A DNA stretch of 64,000 nt from the NCBI GenBank assembly GCA_910588955.1, contig CAJURQ010000003.1:219487-283486 (forward strand), given 5' to 3'. The notes under the pieces are model-generated. The model was not told where the DNA came from, did no database searches, and worked only from the letters and a program-made list of their open reading frames with translations. Position numbers and translations under genes: made by a program. Shown piece by piece: positions 50,451 through 59,296 of this stretch. Origin of the DNA: an uncultured Lachnospiraceae bacterium (GTDB lineage: Bacteria > Bacillota > Clostridia > Lachnospirales > Lachnospiraceae). Every line of letters begins with the position of its first letter. Position 1 is the first letter of the stretch.

Positions 50451-50875
50451 TACTCGGATATACAAAGTATAAAGAGATGATCAGGCTTTCGGCGAAAGCG
50501 TACCCGGTGGCGGAAGAAGAACAGGAAAAATGGATTGAGACGATATTTGAGGAACAGCCCTATCTCGCCAACGTATATCCCGGCGAGACGAGAAAAAACG
50601 GCATTGTGTTTGCGATCAAGGAGGGCACGGCGGAATATTTTAATCTGGGTGTGCATCCCATTTTTCGGGAAAGCTATTCTCTGGGCGGCGCGACGGTTCC
50701 GGCGAAAGGGTATCAGATTTCAGAACGTTGTATCGGTTGTGGAACTTGCCGGAAGCACTGTCCGCAGGGATGCATTGAAGCGGGTAAACCCTTTGTGATT
50801 AAGCAGGAGCATTGCCTGCATTGCGGGAATTGTAAGGAGCACTGCCCTGTGCAGGCGGTTGAGGTGAGAAGATGA
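50451..50875 (+). pseudogene. Tail of a PNPOx-like/ferredoxin protein joined to the broken maturase
   Basis: From about 50451 the open frame changes character: GYTKYKEMIRLSAKAYPVAE and YLANVYPGETRKNGIVFAIKEG resemble the second half of a pyridoxamine-oxidase-like flavin protein, followed by two 4Fe-4S motifs (CIGCGTCRKHCPQGC, CLHCGNCKEHCP). The flavin-binding N-terminus is missing. The frame is continuous with the SPASM part, so the two relics look joined by a second deletion. Its stop overlaps the sirtuin start by four bases (ATGA), the original operon spacing. Confidence 0.65.
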
Positions 50876-51843
50876 AACAGTTAAAACATGCAATCGAGCG
50901 CGCGGAGGCTGTCGTGATCGGCGCGGGTGCCGGGCTTTCCACCGCGGCGGGCTTCACCTATACGGGGGAGCGTTTTCACAGTTATTTTCAGGATTTTATC
51001 GACAAGTACGGATTTCGGGATATGTATTCTGGCGGTTTCTATCCGTTCTCAACGTTGAATGAGCATTGGGCATACTGGTCGAGATATATTTATGTAAACC
51101 GATATATGAATCCTTCGAGGCATGTCTATCAAAAGCTGTATGAGCTGGTGAGAGATAAGGACTATTTTGTGCTCACCACGAATGTAGATCACTGCTTTCA
51201 GAAGGCGGGATTCGACAAGGAACGGATTTATTACACGCAGGGGGACTACGGTCTGTTTCAGTGCAGCGAACCCTGCCATGATAAAACCTACGACAATGCG
51301 GAGACGGTGCGCGCCATGGTGGAGGCGCAGGGATTTGAGATTCGCTTAGAAAATGGACAGCGCCATCCGGAGGAAAATCTGATTCGGACGGCGGGCAGTT
51401 TGTATGTGCCGGACGGCGCGGCAGTTTCGATGACAGTGCCGGATGAGCTGATTCCGCACTGCCCTGTGTGCGGGAAGCCCATGACCATGAATCTGCGGGC
51501 GGACGATACCTTTGTGCAGGATGAGGGGTGGTATCTGGCGGCGAAACGGTACGAGGCGTTTCTGGCAAAATGTATGGATAAACGGGTGGTATTTTTGGAA
51601 CTGGGAGTGGGATATAACACCCCAGGCATCATTAAGTATCCGTTCTGGCGGATGACAGCGGCGAATCCGCAAGCAGTGTATGTCTGTGTGAATAAGGGGG
51701 AGGCGGTCTGCCCGCGGGAGTTGGAAGGGCGGGCTGTGTGCGTGGATGGGGATATCGGAGAAGTGTTGGAAATTTTACTTCGGGGAAATGCAGATTTTGT
51801 TGAAAATTCAGTGTATATTAAGGAGAAAGATGGAGAAGATTAA
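50872..51843 (+). CDS. Class M sirtuin (SirTM-like protein ADP-ribosyltransferase)
   Basis: 323 residues. NAD-binding GAGAGLSTAAGFTYTGERF; the loop TTNVDHCFQKAGF and YTQGDYGLFQCSEPCH in place of the usual TQNID and catalytic histidine, as in SirTM enzymes that ADP-ribosylate rather than deacetylate; zinc cysteines C-x4-C and CPVCG; and ELGVGYNTPGIIKYPFW near the end. It is followed by a macrodomain gene, the classic SirTM partner that removes ADP-ribose. The lipoyl carrier GcvH-L and LplA2 of described operons are not in the window. Confidence 0.87.
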   Translation: MKQLKHAIERAEAVVIGAGAGLSTAAGFTYTGERFHSYFQDFIDKYGFRDMYSGGFYPFSTLNEHWAYWSRYIYVNRYMNPSRHVYQKLYELVRDKDYFVLTTNVDHCFQKAGFDKERIYYTQGDYGLFQCSEPCHDKTYDNAETVRAMVEAQGFEIRLENGQRHPEENLIRTAGSLYVPDGAAVSMTVPDELIPHCPVCGKPMTMNLRADDTFVQDEGWYLAAKRYEAFLAKCMDKRVVFLELGVGYNTPGIIKYPFWRMTAANPQAVYVCVNKGEAVCPRELEGRAVCVDGDIGEVLEILLRGNADFVENSVYIKEKDGED

Positions 51844-51900
51844 ACGCGATCTGTATTTGAACAGGCTGGTTGAATAGTCTGGATTTGTGAGGTGAACAGG

Positions 51901-52743
51901 ATGAAACAAATAAAAACAGACCTTTTACTGAACCTGCTGAAAGCGGATTCCGCGGACTATAAGAATCTTGAGACAAAAGAATACACCACGCCGCAGAAAA
52001 AGCAGGTGATCCGATCCCTTATGAATATCCGTATGCCGGGAGGTCTCTCCGGGGCGCTTCTGTCGGCGCAGGACGATTATCTGCGGCAGGAGCGTGAGGA
52101 AAAGGGAGTCGTAACGCTCGCGGAGATACCAACTTTGCGGGAGCAGTTCGGCGGGCAGACAACCTTGGCGGACAAACTTTCCCTTTGGAAGGGGGATATT
52201 ACACGACTGCAGGCGGGCGCCATCGTAAACGCCGCCAACTCGCAGATGCTCGGCTGTTTTATCCCGTGCCACAGATGTATTGACAATGCGATTCACAGCG
52301 CGGCGGGTATGCAGCTGAGGGAGGCGTGCAGCCATATCATGCAGGAAAAGCGGATGCGTTACGGCAGACAGTACGAGGAGCCTGTGGGAACTGCCACATT
52401 GACAAAGGCGTACAACCTGCCTTGCGGCTATGTGATTCACACCGTGGGACCGATCGTGTACGGGACGCTGACAGACGCGCTTAAGGAAGACTTGCGCAGA
52501 TGTTATGAGAGCGTGTTGAATTGCTGTGCGGAAAACGGTATCCGGTCCGTTGCGTTCTGCTGCATTTCCACAGGAGAGTTCCACTTCCCGAATGAGGAGG
52601 CGGCACAGATTGCGGTGAAAGCTGTGACAGACTTTCTGGGCACACATGCCGATACGATGGAACGTGTTATATTTAACGTATTTAAGGATAGTGACCGGGA
52701 GATATATGAGGAGTTGTTGAGGACGCTTGCGGCAGATATGTGA
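51901..52743 (+). CDS. Zinc-type macrodomain, protein-ADP-ribose hydrolase
   Basis: 280 residues. N-terminal helical part (1-90), then the macrodomain: LSLWKGDITRLQAGAIVNAANSQMLGCFIPCHRCIDNAIHSAAG with the cysteine/histidine cluster typical of SirTM-linked zinc macrodomains, GYVIHTVGPIVYG, and VAFCCISTGEFHFPNEEAAQIA. It should remove mono-ADP-ribose put on by the sirtuin 57 bases upstream. Start ATG 51901 behind GAGGTG. Confidence 0.9.
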   Translation: MKQIKTDLLLNLLKADSADYKNLETKEYTTPQKKQVIRSLMNIRMPGGLSGALLSAQDDYLRQEREEKGVVTLAEIPTLREQFGGQTTLADKLSLWKGDITRLQAGAIVNAANSQMLGCFIPCHRCIDNAIHSAAGMQLREACSHIMQEKRMRYGRQYEEPVGTATLTKAYNLPCGYVIHTVGPIVYGTLTDALKEDLRRCYESVLNCCAENGIRSVAFCCISTGEFHFPNEEAAQIAVKAVTDFLGTHADTMERVIFNVFKDSDREIYEELLRTLAADM

Positions 52744-52769
52744 TTTAGGCAGGTTCATGGAAAAACACG

Positions 52770-53453
52770 TTATGAATCCATGAGAAATTCCGCAAGAGCA
52801 TCCCGCCCTTTCTGATAGGAGGATGCTGCTTCCCGGTAAAGACAGGTATAAAAGTCCACGGCGGCATGCCGTCTCTCCTCGGCGAGGGAGGCGGCTTTTT
52901 CCGTGTAAAATCGGTCGTAGATATGTTCCAGTTTGTATTTATACTCCTGAAAGAAGGAGGGTGCGTCGTCACCTTTCCCGTCTGATACTGTTCCGTCCGG
53001 CAGAAGGGAGTACAGCGGCTCCGAGACAATGCCCTTGTAGATCAGCGTCCGGGCGATCCCCATAGTGCCTGTCACGTCCAGCTTGTCCGCGTCAAATAAA
53101 ATCTTTGCCTCCAAACTCTGGGGCTGGTTGTTTTCCCGGTAGCGGTGGGTCTGAATACAGTTTTTGACCCGTTTGGCGTATTCCTCGTCAAATCCGTGAG
53201 CCGTCAGGAAAGTGAATGCCTTTTCACCGCCCACGGCGGCATGGCAGAGAGCAGGATTCTCAAACTGCTCCTTCCGTCCGATATCGTGCAGCAGACAGGC
53301 GGCAATCAGGACGTCGTAATCCACATTGGTAAGGGTTTTCGCGATTTCCAGCGCGTGATATAAAACGCGGTAGACGTGCTCCCTGTCGTGGGCGCTGTCG
53401 TCCATGCAGGACAGCATATAGTTTTCCAGTAATGAATAGGTTTCTTTCGTCAT
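52770..53453 (-). CDS. HD-domain metal-dependent phosphohydrolase
   Basis: 227 residues. HD motif: SAHDREHVYRVLYHA, ACLLHDIGRKEQFE, and the later H..D (FDADKLDVTGTMGIART). The family hydrolyses nucleotides or other phosphates; this subtype is the YedJ-like HD hydrolase. Start ATG 53453 behind TTGGAGGG; the gene begins six bases after the end of the flagellin relic on the same strand. Confidence 0.85.
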   Translation of the reverse strand: MTKETYSLLENYMLSCMDDSAHDREHVYRVLYHALEIAKTLTNVDYDVLIAACLLHDIGRKEQFENPALCHAAVGGEKAFTFLTAHGFDEEYAKRVKNCIQTHRYRENNQPQSLEAKILFDADKLDVTGTMGIARTLIYKGIVSEPLYSLLPDGTVSDGKGDDAPSFFQEYKYKLEHIYDRFYTEKAASLAEERRHAAVDFYTCLYREAASSYQKGRDALAEFLMDS

Positions 53454-53458
53454 GTTTT

Positions 53459-55225
53459 TCATCCCTCCAACAGCTTCAGCGCGGTCTGGTTTGCTGCGTT
53501 TGCCTGAGACATGACGGTATGATTCATCTGCTCAAGGATTTGGGTACACGAAAACTCCACCATCTCAGTCGCTATGTCGGCGTCTGCAAGACGGCTGTCG
53601 GCTGCTGTCGTATTCTCGCTTGTATTGGCATTGGCATTATACAGGTGTTCAAGCGCATTCTGATAGGCTCCATAGCGGACTCTTTGTTTGGAGACATAGT
53701 CGATGGTGCGATCGCACAGTAACATTGCCTCATCCGCATCTTTCTGGCTCATCACACTCACAACCACATTTTCGCCAAAAACCGCTGAGGTGCGCATGTC
53801 GGCGTAATCGATCCGGAAACGGTTCCCGCAGAACGGACCTGTCCGAAGATAGAGAAACGGGTTTTCTGTGGTTGAAAGTCCGCTGTGCATATCGCCGCTC
53901 GTAGGTGGTGTGGCTGCGCCTGTCTGTCCGTTCAGTTTAAGGAACCATGCGTCCTGTCCGCTTTTGTTTTATCTATGAGATCCTCGTCGTTGGAGCTGCT
54001 GTTGCCGCCCAGCAGAATATCACCGTTCCCGTCCTCGAAGATGAAACTGAAAGAGTCATTTCCGCTTCCGCCATGCACTTCATCCCAAATGATATCGCCA
54101 GAATCCTTGTCAATCATAAACACCCACGCATTTTCCCCGGAGTAGCCGGGCTTGGGGGAGACTTCCCCATCCATAGCACCCGCTTTTCCGGCGATGACAA
54201 AACCGTTTGCCGTCTTCACGACACATTGCCCGGAATCATTCTTACTGCTTCCGTAGGAACGGTTCCAGACAGGTGTCAGGTTCTTGTCCAGTTTCATGAC
54301 CCAGACATTTTTCCCGCGCGATTCGTCGAGCGAGGGCGCGTCTGTTCCGACCGAGTCTGTAATCTCGGCTTGTCCCACTACGAGATATTCTCCCGAGGCG
54401 GTTTCTATAATCTGATTGATGCCCTCGCCGTTGTTGTGATACTGGTTCGTGGAGTCCCCGAACAGCAACACCTTTTCAACGTCCCCGTTTTTATCAAATT
54501 TCGTGATAAAGGAGCTGTGGCTGCCGTTTCCGATGATTGTTGTCGGAGGCTTGTTGACGGTGCCGTCGTTGTTGCTCTGGCTGATGTTTTTTGAGGTTGT
54601 ATAATTGCCTCCAATATATCCGCCGTCTGCGTCGACCTTTGTCAGAAGAGGGCGCCCCTGGTCGCCTCCCGCGGCAAGATATCCGCCGTCCGCCGTGGAG
54701 GTGATAGAATTAAAGTTTTTCACCGTCCGTTCCTACCTTAGTGATCCAGCCATTCTGCGTCCCTGCCGGAGAGCCCGGGGGCTAGATAAGTCTTTGTCAT
54801 TGCTGCATGTGTTTCCGCAGAAAACCACAGTGCCGTCCGGATTATAGATGGCACTGTACATGGTGTCCCTGTCGGAACCGCCATAGGTAACGCGATTTGA
54901 GAGAGCATCGGAAACGGCGGGATCCATCACGGGTCCCGTACCGCTGTTTCCGATGCCCATCGCGCCTGTAGTTCCGCCGCAGAGCATATAGTGCTCGTTG
55001 AAGGAGGTTTTATAGGCGATTTGGTTGATTTCCGTGCAGAGTGCGTCGATCTCGGATTGGATGGCGGCGCGTTGGTATCGTTTGCCGCCTTGACGGACAG
55101 TTCGCGAATCCGCTGGAGAATGTCGTGAACCTCCTGCATGCCGCCCTCGCCGATCTGTACGAAACTGATGCCGTCCTGTATATTTTCAGTTGCCTGATTT
55201 AAGCCGCGAATTTGCGCGCGCATCC
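53459..55225 (-). pseudogene. Flagellin pseudogene with beta-propeller-like insert
   Basis: Read 5' to 3' on the minus strand. RAQIRGLNQATENIQDGISF and MQEVHDILQRIRELSVKAAND (flagellin N-terminal D1) lead to a frameshift near 55062. DALCTEINQIAYKTSFNEHYML continues in a second frame. Then come repeats such as VTYGGSDRDTMYSAIYNPDG, NSITSTADGGYLAAGG, YGSSKNDSGQCVVKTANG and HGGSGNDSFSFIFEDGNG. Finally flagellin D1/D0 at the C-terminus (YGAYQNALEHLYNANANTSE, AADSRLADADIATEMVEFS, QANAANQTALKLLEG). At least four frame changes (near 55062, 54780, 54725, 53945) and loss of the first 55 or so residues make it dead as read. Confidence 0.85.
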
Positions 55226-55354
55226 TTTGATCGTCTTTGTCGTACCTTTGCTGTCTGCTGCCTATTAATTATTATATCGTATGTATGATATTAAAAACTT
55301 AGAGGAGAACAAAAAATATTACATTTTGTCTTTGACCATCCTGAGGTGCAGCTA

Positions 55355-55393
55355 AAAAGGGACACTCATGAAAGAAGCAGAGTGTCCCTTTTG
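55355..55393. terminator. Terminator at the end of the peptidoglycan-binding relic
   Basis: AAAAGGGACACTC pairs with GTGTCCCTTTT across a 14-16 base loop; works in both directions. 55226-55354 holds no recognisable gene. Confidence 0.75.
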
Positions 55394-55403
55394 CGACGGC
55401 ATC

Positions 55404-55994
55404 TCACCCCGGCTCCGAGATCCTGCTCACAGCCACATAAATCTCCGAAATTTTATACCATGTCGGGTAGTCCACGATCCCGTTTGGAGGCAGATTGAAG
55501 ACGCTCTGGAAGACCCGGACTGCCTCGGCGGTGCGGGGACCGTAGACGCCGTCGGCGGTGACTCTCGGGATGGCGGGGTAATTCTGGGCGATGCGGTTTA
55601 ACTGCTGCTGGATCTGCAGCACCTTATCCCCGGAAGCGCCAATGCCTAGATTGTAACCGGGCCACGAGGAGGGGACACCGGAGACAGAGACAGCGGTGTT
55701 GATATACATGTCGCTGCCGTAGTAATAGCGGATGATCTGGATCGGAGAGTAGCCTTCGTCACCCAGATATTTAGAGCCCCACTGGCTTAGACCATTGCAC
55801 GTCACGTTCCTGCCGTCGCAGTAGGAGGTGAAGATGGGTTGGCGTACGCCGGGACGGGAGAGATAGTTGGCGAAAATGGAGTCCACCAGCCTGTCAATAT
55901 TTTTGTAGATGTTGCGTCCGCGAATCCATTTCTGGTCGTAGGCTGTGGAGGAAGTGATCGTAAAGTTATAGCCTTTGTTCCTGTACAGAGAAAC
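55404..55994 (-). pseudogene. Truncated SpoIID-like/peptidoglycan-binding protein
   Basis: The minus-strand frame is open from 55994 with no start codon context: RNKGYNFTITSSTAYDQKWIRGRN (SpoIID-like region), IFTSYCDGRNVTCNGLSQWGSKYL, IIRYYYGSDMYI, then a PG_binding_1 domain (GASGDKVLQIQQQLNRI, ADGVYGPRTAEAVRVFQ). Full-length clostridial relatives are about 450-500 residues; only the last 195 or so are here, so the 5' two thirds are lost. The lost end faces the mobile region. Confidence 0.75.
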
Positions 55995-56183
55995 CTATGG
56001 TTTTAGGCAATGAGGAACAGGGAAGGAAAAAGAGGTATCTGTATAGGGAACTGGTGATAAAACTGGAGCCACGAAAATATAAGACCATTGGACAACCATA
56101 TGAGATATTAGGCTTATAGATAACCAAAATATTGTGATATAAGGCACATAATAAAAATCGTTGCCATTATGACGATTCAGCGT

Positions 56184-56227
56184 TACCCTCACACCCTGTT
56201 AAAAGCAGGGATAGGTGAGGGTATTTT
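56184..56227 (+). terminator. Strong hairpin at the edge of the mobile region
   Basis: TACCCTCAC (56184-56192) pairs with GTGAGGGTA (56215-56223), with an inner CCCTG/CAGGG stem and TTTTA after it. The neighbouring 11-mer GCGTTACCCTC recurs at 58881-58891. The rest of 55995-56494 shows no gene I can support. Confidence 0.65.
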
Positions 56228-56494
56228 ATGTAACCAGTCAAATTAGATTATAGTACATTCTCTACGGGATAATTGGGAAATGGGAAAAATCAATAGAGAC
56301 AAGGATTGTTTTATGGGCAAGCGTGTCAAGGGCATGGTTTCAGTCTGACATCATAAGATACCTAAGTATTTCACAATTATAATTCATCGGTGATAAAGTT
56401 TATGCGGTTATCACGACAATCCGGCATAGGGAAGGAGGGCGGTCTTTTCACCTACCCCGGTTTTATCAAATTTTTACATGGAGGACAGATTATA

Positions 56495-56782
56495 GTGAGC
56501 GTTGAATTATCGGAAGTGCAATGGGAAAAGATTCTGAAGGGCATGGAGAAAGTGATCGTCGTTTCCGTGTTATTGGAAAATGACTTTGGGACACAGAAAG
56601 ATTTCCTGTCGGCTGATGCGGTGTGCGTGATAAAGGAGATAAGCTGCGATATACGGGATATGTTTATACATATGGAAAAATCCGGCAACAGCCGCGCCCG
56701 CGTGATTGGCAGAAACGGGGCAGGGAAAAGGTTATTATTTCACCGCGGGAGAAAAGGGAAACACATGAAAAGAAAAAGATAG
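56495..56782 (+). CDS. Hypothetical small basic-tailed protein of the mobile region
   Basis: 95 residues from a GTG at 56495 behind TGGAGGAC; a longer reading from 56390 lacks a ribosome site. It begins SVELSEVQWEKILKGMEKV and ends in a strongly basic tail (GKRLLFHRGRKGKHMKRKR). No family recognised. Confidence 0.4.
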   Translation: MSVELSEVQWEKILKGMEKVIVVSVLLENDFGTQKDFLSADAVCVIKEISCDIRDMFIHMEKSGNSRARVIGRNGAGKRLLFHRGRKGKHMKRKR

Positions 56783-56928
56783 GTTGAAAACAAGCCCGCC
56801 GTCACTTCGTACAACATTGTGCGTAAACTCTGGCTATTCCCACTACAGACACCACATTTTTTCAGCGTTAGAATTTAGTTGTAGTTAAGAAATGAAACAA
56901 AAAAACGTAGAAAACGGAGGAAAAGAGT

Positions 56929-57429
56929 ATGTGCATGACAAAGGTAGCGGTATTGCGGACAATGTTGGGAAACAGGGAAATCGGGTTTGAACTCTGGAAC
57001 AAGGACAAAGGCGAGGTCGTTGAGATGACAGCCAAGGAGATCAAGGCGGCACTGTTAAAAGGGGATTCGATTCATGGTCTGGTGGTTGGAGACGATGAGG
57101 AACTGGCACTGGACAAAAATTTCTTTATGAGAAATTTAATGGAACACCGCCATGTAAACAATTACACACCTATGCTTGAGGATGAAAACTGTGTGGCAAA
57201 CGTGGCTTACATCGTGACCGGCAAGGCGGACGGCGGCTATGAGGTCATCTCTACCAAGTGGGAACGTAAGGTCGTGACAGAGGATATGCTGAAAATGTTC
57301 CTGTCGATGGGTCTGGTGTTCGGCGGGGCAAAACTGGAAGGTGATAAAGTGGTACTTCCTGTTTTGGAGGGCAGGACAGCTAAGCCGGAGAAGAGAGCAG
57401 AGTCAAAGAAAACAGAACAGAAGCAGTAA
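56929..57429 (+). CDS. Hypothetical protein of a mobile element, 166 residues
   Basis: Soluble, mixed alpha/beta, with a charged C-terminal tail (AKPEKRAESKKTEQKQ). Segments MTAKEIKAALLKGDSIHGLVV and VVTEDMLKMFLSMGLVFGG have the look of element-borne proteins but no named domain. Good ribosome site (CGGAGG). The region 56783-56928 upstream is unexplained. Confidence 0.6.
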   Translation: MCMTKVAVLRTMLGNREIGFELWNKDKGEVVEMTAKEIKAALLKGDSIHGLVVGDDEELALDKNFFMRNLMEHRHVNNYTPMLEDENCVANVAYIVTGKADGGYEVISTKWERKVVTEDMLKMFLSMGLVFGGAKLEGDKVVLPVLEGRTAKPEKRAESKKTEQKQ

Positions 57430-57440
57430 AGACAGGGGGC

Positions 57441-57460
57441 GGGGTGTCGGGAGACACCCC
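57441..57460 (+). terminator. Stem-loop between two mobile-region genes
   Basis: GGGGTGTC-GGGA-GACACCCC, a perfect eight-base stem, followed by CTTTCAC and the ribosome site of the next small gene. Confidence 0.5.
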
Positions 57461-57479
57461 CTTTCACAAGGAGGTCAAC

Positions 57480-57623
57480 ATGGACGGACTCATTGTATTA
57501 TGCGGTGTTTCGCTTGCTTTGATTGATTTATGCGCTATTGCATATCTGTTGAAAGCATTTGCACAGATGGTATTCAAGTTTGTGGAGATACAGAAGTTAT
57601 TGGACGATTTTGGGGAACAATAA
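57480..57623 (+). CDS. 47-residue single-helix membrane protein
   Basis: MDGLIVLCGVSLALIDLCAI.. forms one transmembrane helix and a short amphipathic tail (FKFVEIQKLLDDFGEQ). The ribosome site ACAAGGAGG is near perfect and a terminator follows directly. Small membrane proteins of this kind are frequent in conjugative elements; function unknown. Confidence 0.65.
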   Translation: MDGLIVLCGVSLALIDLCAIAYLLKAFAQMVFKFVEIQKLLDDFGEQ

Positions 57624-57638
57624 CAGCCGTAAGGTCAG

Positions 57639-57681
57639 AAGATACCGACTGCCGGAAAGTTGCAGGCGGTATCTTTTTATT
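57639..57681 (+). terminator. Terminator after the 47-residue gene
   Basis: AAGATACCGACTGC pairs with GCAGGCGGTATCTT, then TTTATTTT. Confidence 0.8.
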
Positions 57682-57836
57682 TTCGACTTTAACAAGTGCT
57701 TAAAAATAAAAAGTGTATATATTTATTTTTTATGTTTAGTTTACACAAAATGCAATGTAAAATGGACAATTCCGATGGAATGGGGAGTGTATGTTTAAGG
57801 TATAGGCTAAATGTACAAAAAGGAGGGGTCAGGCAT

Positions 57837-58475
57837 ATGGCAGGTGAGACGATTGCTTATGTCCGTGTAAGTACAGTGGAGCAGAACGAGGAAAGACAAG
57901 TGGAAATGCTTAAAAAGTATGGGATAACCAAATGGTATATAGACAAAGCAAGCGGAAAGAATGTCGTAAGGACAGAATTGCAGAAACTCAGGGAATTTGT
58001 GAGGGAGGGCGATGTGGTTTACGTTGTGGACTGGTCGCGGCTCAGCAGGAGTGTAGAGGACTTGTTAAGACTGATACAGGAATTTAACGGCAAGTCGGTC
58101 AAGCTGATATCACTTAAAGAAAATTTCGACACATCTACCTCAATGGGAAAACTGATGATAACGGTTATCGGTGCAATCTATGAATTTCAACGCGCCTATA
58201 TTTTAGAAGCACAGGCGGAAGGGATAGAGATTGCAAAACAGGAGGGAAAATACAAGGGGCGCAAGCCAATCGAGGTAGACAATTTATCCTTGATATGTGA
58301 GAACTGGATAAAAGGTGAGATTACAGGCACACAGGCGGCGGAACTAATGAACGTGTGCAGGACAACAGCCTATAAAAAGTTGAAGCAATACAAAGAGGAG
58401 AAAGACAATGAAAAAGACGAAAAAACAAAAAGTCAGCATTGTTTGCAGGGGTGTGACAAGGTAATAAATCAATAA
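57837..58475 (+). CDS. Serine recombinase of the resolvase/invertase group
   Basis: 212 residues. Catalytic serine in TIAYVRVSTVEQNEERQVEML, the arginine motif in VYVVDWSRLSRSVEDLLRLI, long E helix (MGKLMITVIGAIYEFQRAYI), and a C-terminal helix-turn-helix (ITGTQAAELMNVCRTTAYKKL). Small resolvases cut and rejoin at a short res or inversion site near their gene. Start ATG 57837 behind AGGAGGGG. The 58476-58900 gap could hold its site. Confidence 0.88.
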   Translation: MAGETIAYVRVSTVEQNEERQVEMLKKYGITKWYIDKASGKNVVRTELQKLREFVREGDVVYVVDWSRLSRSVEDLLRLIQEFNGKSVKLISLKENFDTSTSMGKLMITVIGAIYEFQRAYILEAQAEGIEIAKQEGKYKGRKPIEVDNLSLICENWIKGEITGTQAAELMNVCRTTAYKKLKQYKEEKDNEKDEKTKSQHCLQGCDKVINQ

Positions 58476-58656
58476 ATAGTGAAGATTTATTCCATACCGT
58501 ATTTTGGTGCCTGTATTTTAAGTTGTCAGGGCATATTGAAAAGCGATCAAATACATAGCGGTCAATACATTTGATGAAAAAGAAGGTACATTCCCGATAC
58601 ATTAGGTGTTTTCCTGCATAATTAAAAATAATGGGTTTGTTGGTGGTAAATTGGAG

Positions 58657-58766
58657 GAGGGGCAAAATTTTTGCAGACTGCTTCCGAACAATCTTTTTCT
58701 ACATTGCCCAAAATCGGTCAATACAGTATTTCAAAAACAAGGGATACATTGAGGGGTAAAATTTTT
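58657..58766. repeat. Two direct repeats in the gap after the recombinase
   Basis: GAGGGG-(C/T)-AAAATTTTT occurs at 58657-58672 and 58751-58766 with one mismatch, and GGTCAATACA occurs twice nearby (about 58560 and 58716). Candidates for a resolvase res site. No gene is visible in 58476-58900. Confidence 0.4.
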
Positions 58767-58922
58767 TGATAAATTTTGGAATAGATAAAGAACCGATTTT
58801 CTCTGGGTAAAGACCAGTTTCCAAGGACATTATTTATCAAAAAAAGCATATCGAAAATCCCTTGACTTTTATATGTTTAAGCGTTACCCTCTTACTCCCA
58901 AGTGGAGAAAGGAGGAAGGCAT

Positions 58923-59105
58923 ATGAGCCAGTCAGAAAACAAAATCAATGTGGAGGAGGCAAGAGAAAACTTGCAGGACGCGCTAAGTCTGTTAATTATT
59001 CTCGAAAATGATTTATCGACACAGCAGGCAGACGAAATTTACCTACGGGCAGTCAGAGTCATACATAATCTATTAAGAGATGTACAAGCAGAATTGACAG
59101 GGTAA
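58923..59105 (+). CDS. Hypothetical 60-residue helical protein
   Basis: Starts ATG 58923 behind GAAAGGAGG. Two amphipathic helices (EEARENLQDALSLLIILEND, EIYLRAVRVIHNLLRDVQAE) suggest a small dimeric protein. Found in mobile-element context; no family recognised. Confidence 0.6.
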   Translation: MSQSENKINVEEARENLQDALSLLIILENDLSTQQADEIYLRAVRVIHNLLRDVQAELTG

Positions 59106-59113
59106 GCAACAGT

Positions 59114-59296
59114 TTATTTGCTGATACTGGAAAGAAAATATTGCAGGCGGGATATTTGCTCATCATCAAGCATTGACACATCAATACTTGCACGGGATGT
59201 ATTTTCAATACCGAGAAGATAATCAACAGAGCAATGGTAAAGGTTAAATGCGGTGTAGGGGAGGTTATCGTTTCTAACGAGTTGATGGAGCCGGAC
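59114..59296 (-). pseudogene. Relic of an XRE-type repressor C-terminus
   Basis: The minus frame reads ..NLPYTAFNLYHCSVDYLLGI ENTSRASIDVSMLDDEQISR LQYFLSSISK then stop. CSVDYLLG is the hallmark end of the XRE helix-turn-helix domain. There is no start and the helix-turn-helix itself is missing. It overlaps the start of the plus-strand gene at 59234. Confidence 0.5.

Noticed and set aside
56783..56928. oriT or relaxase nick site before the gene at 56929
   Set aside because: The sequence looks non-random but I cannot match it to a known nick motif and no relaxase gene is in view.
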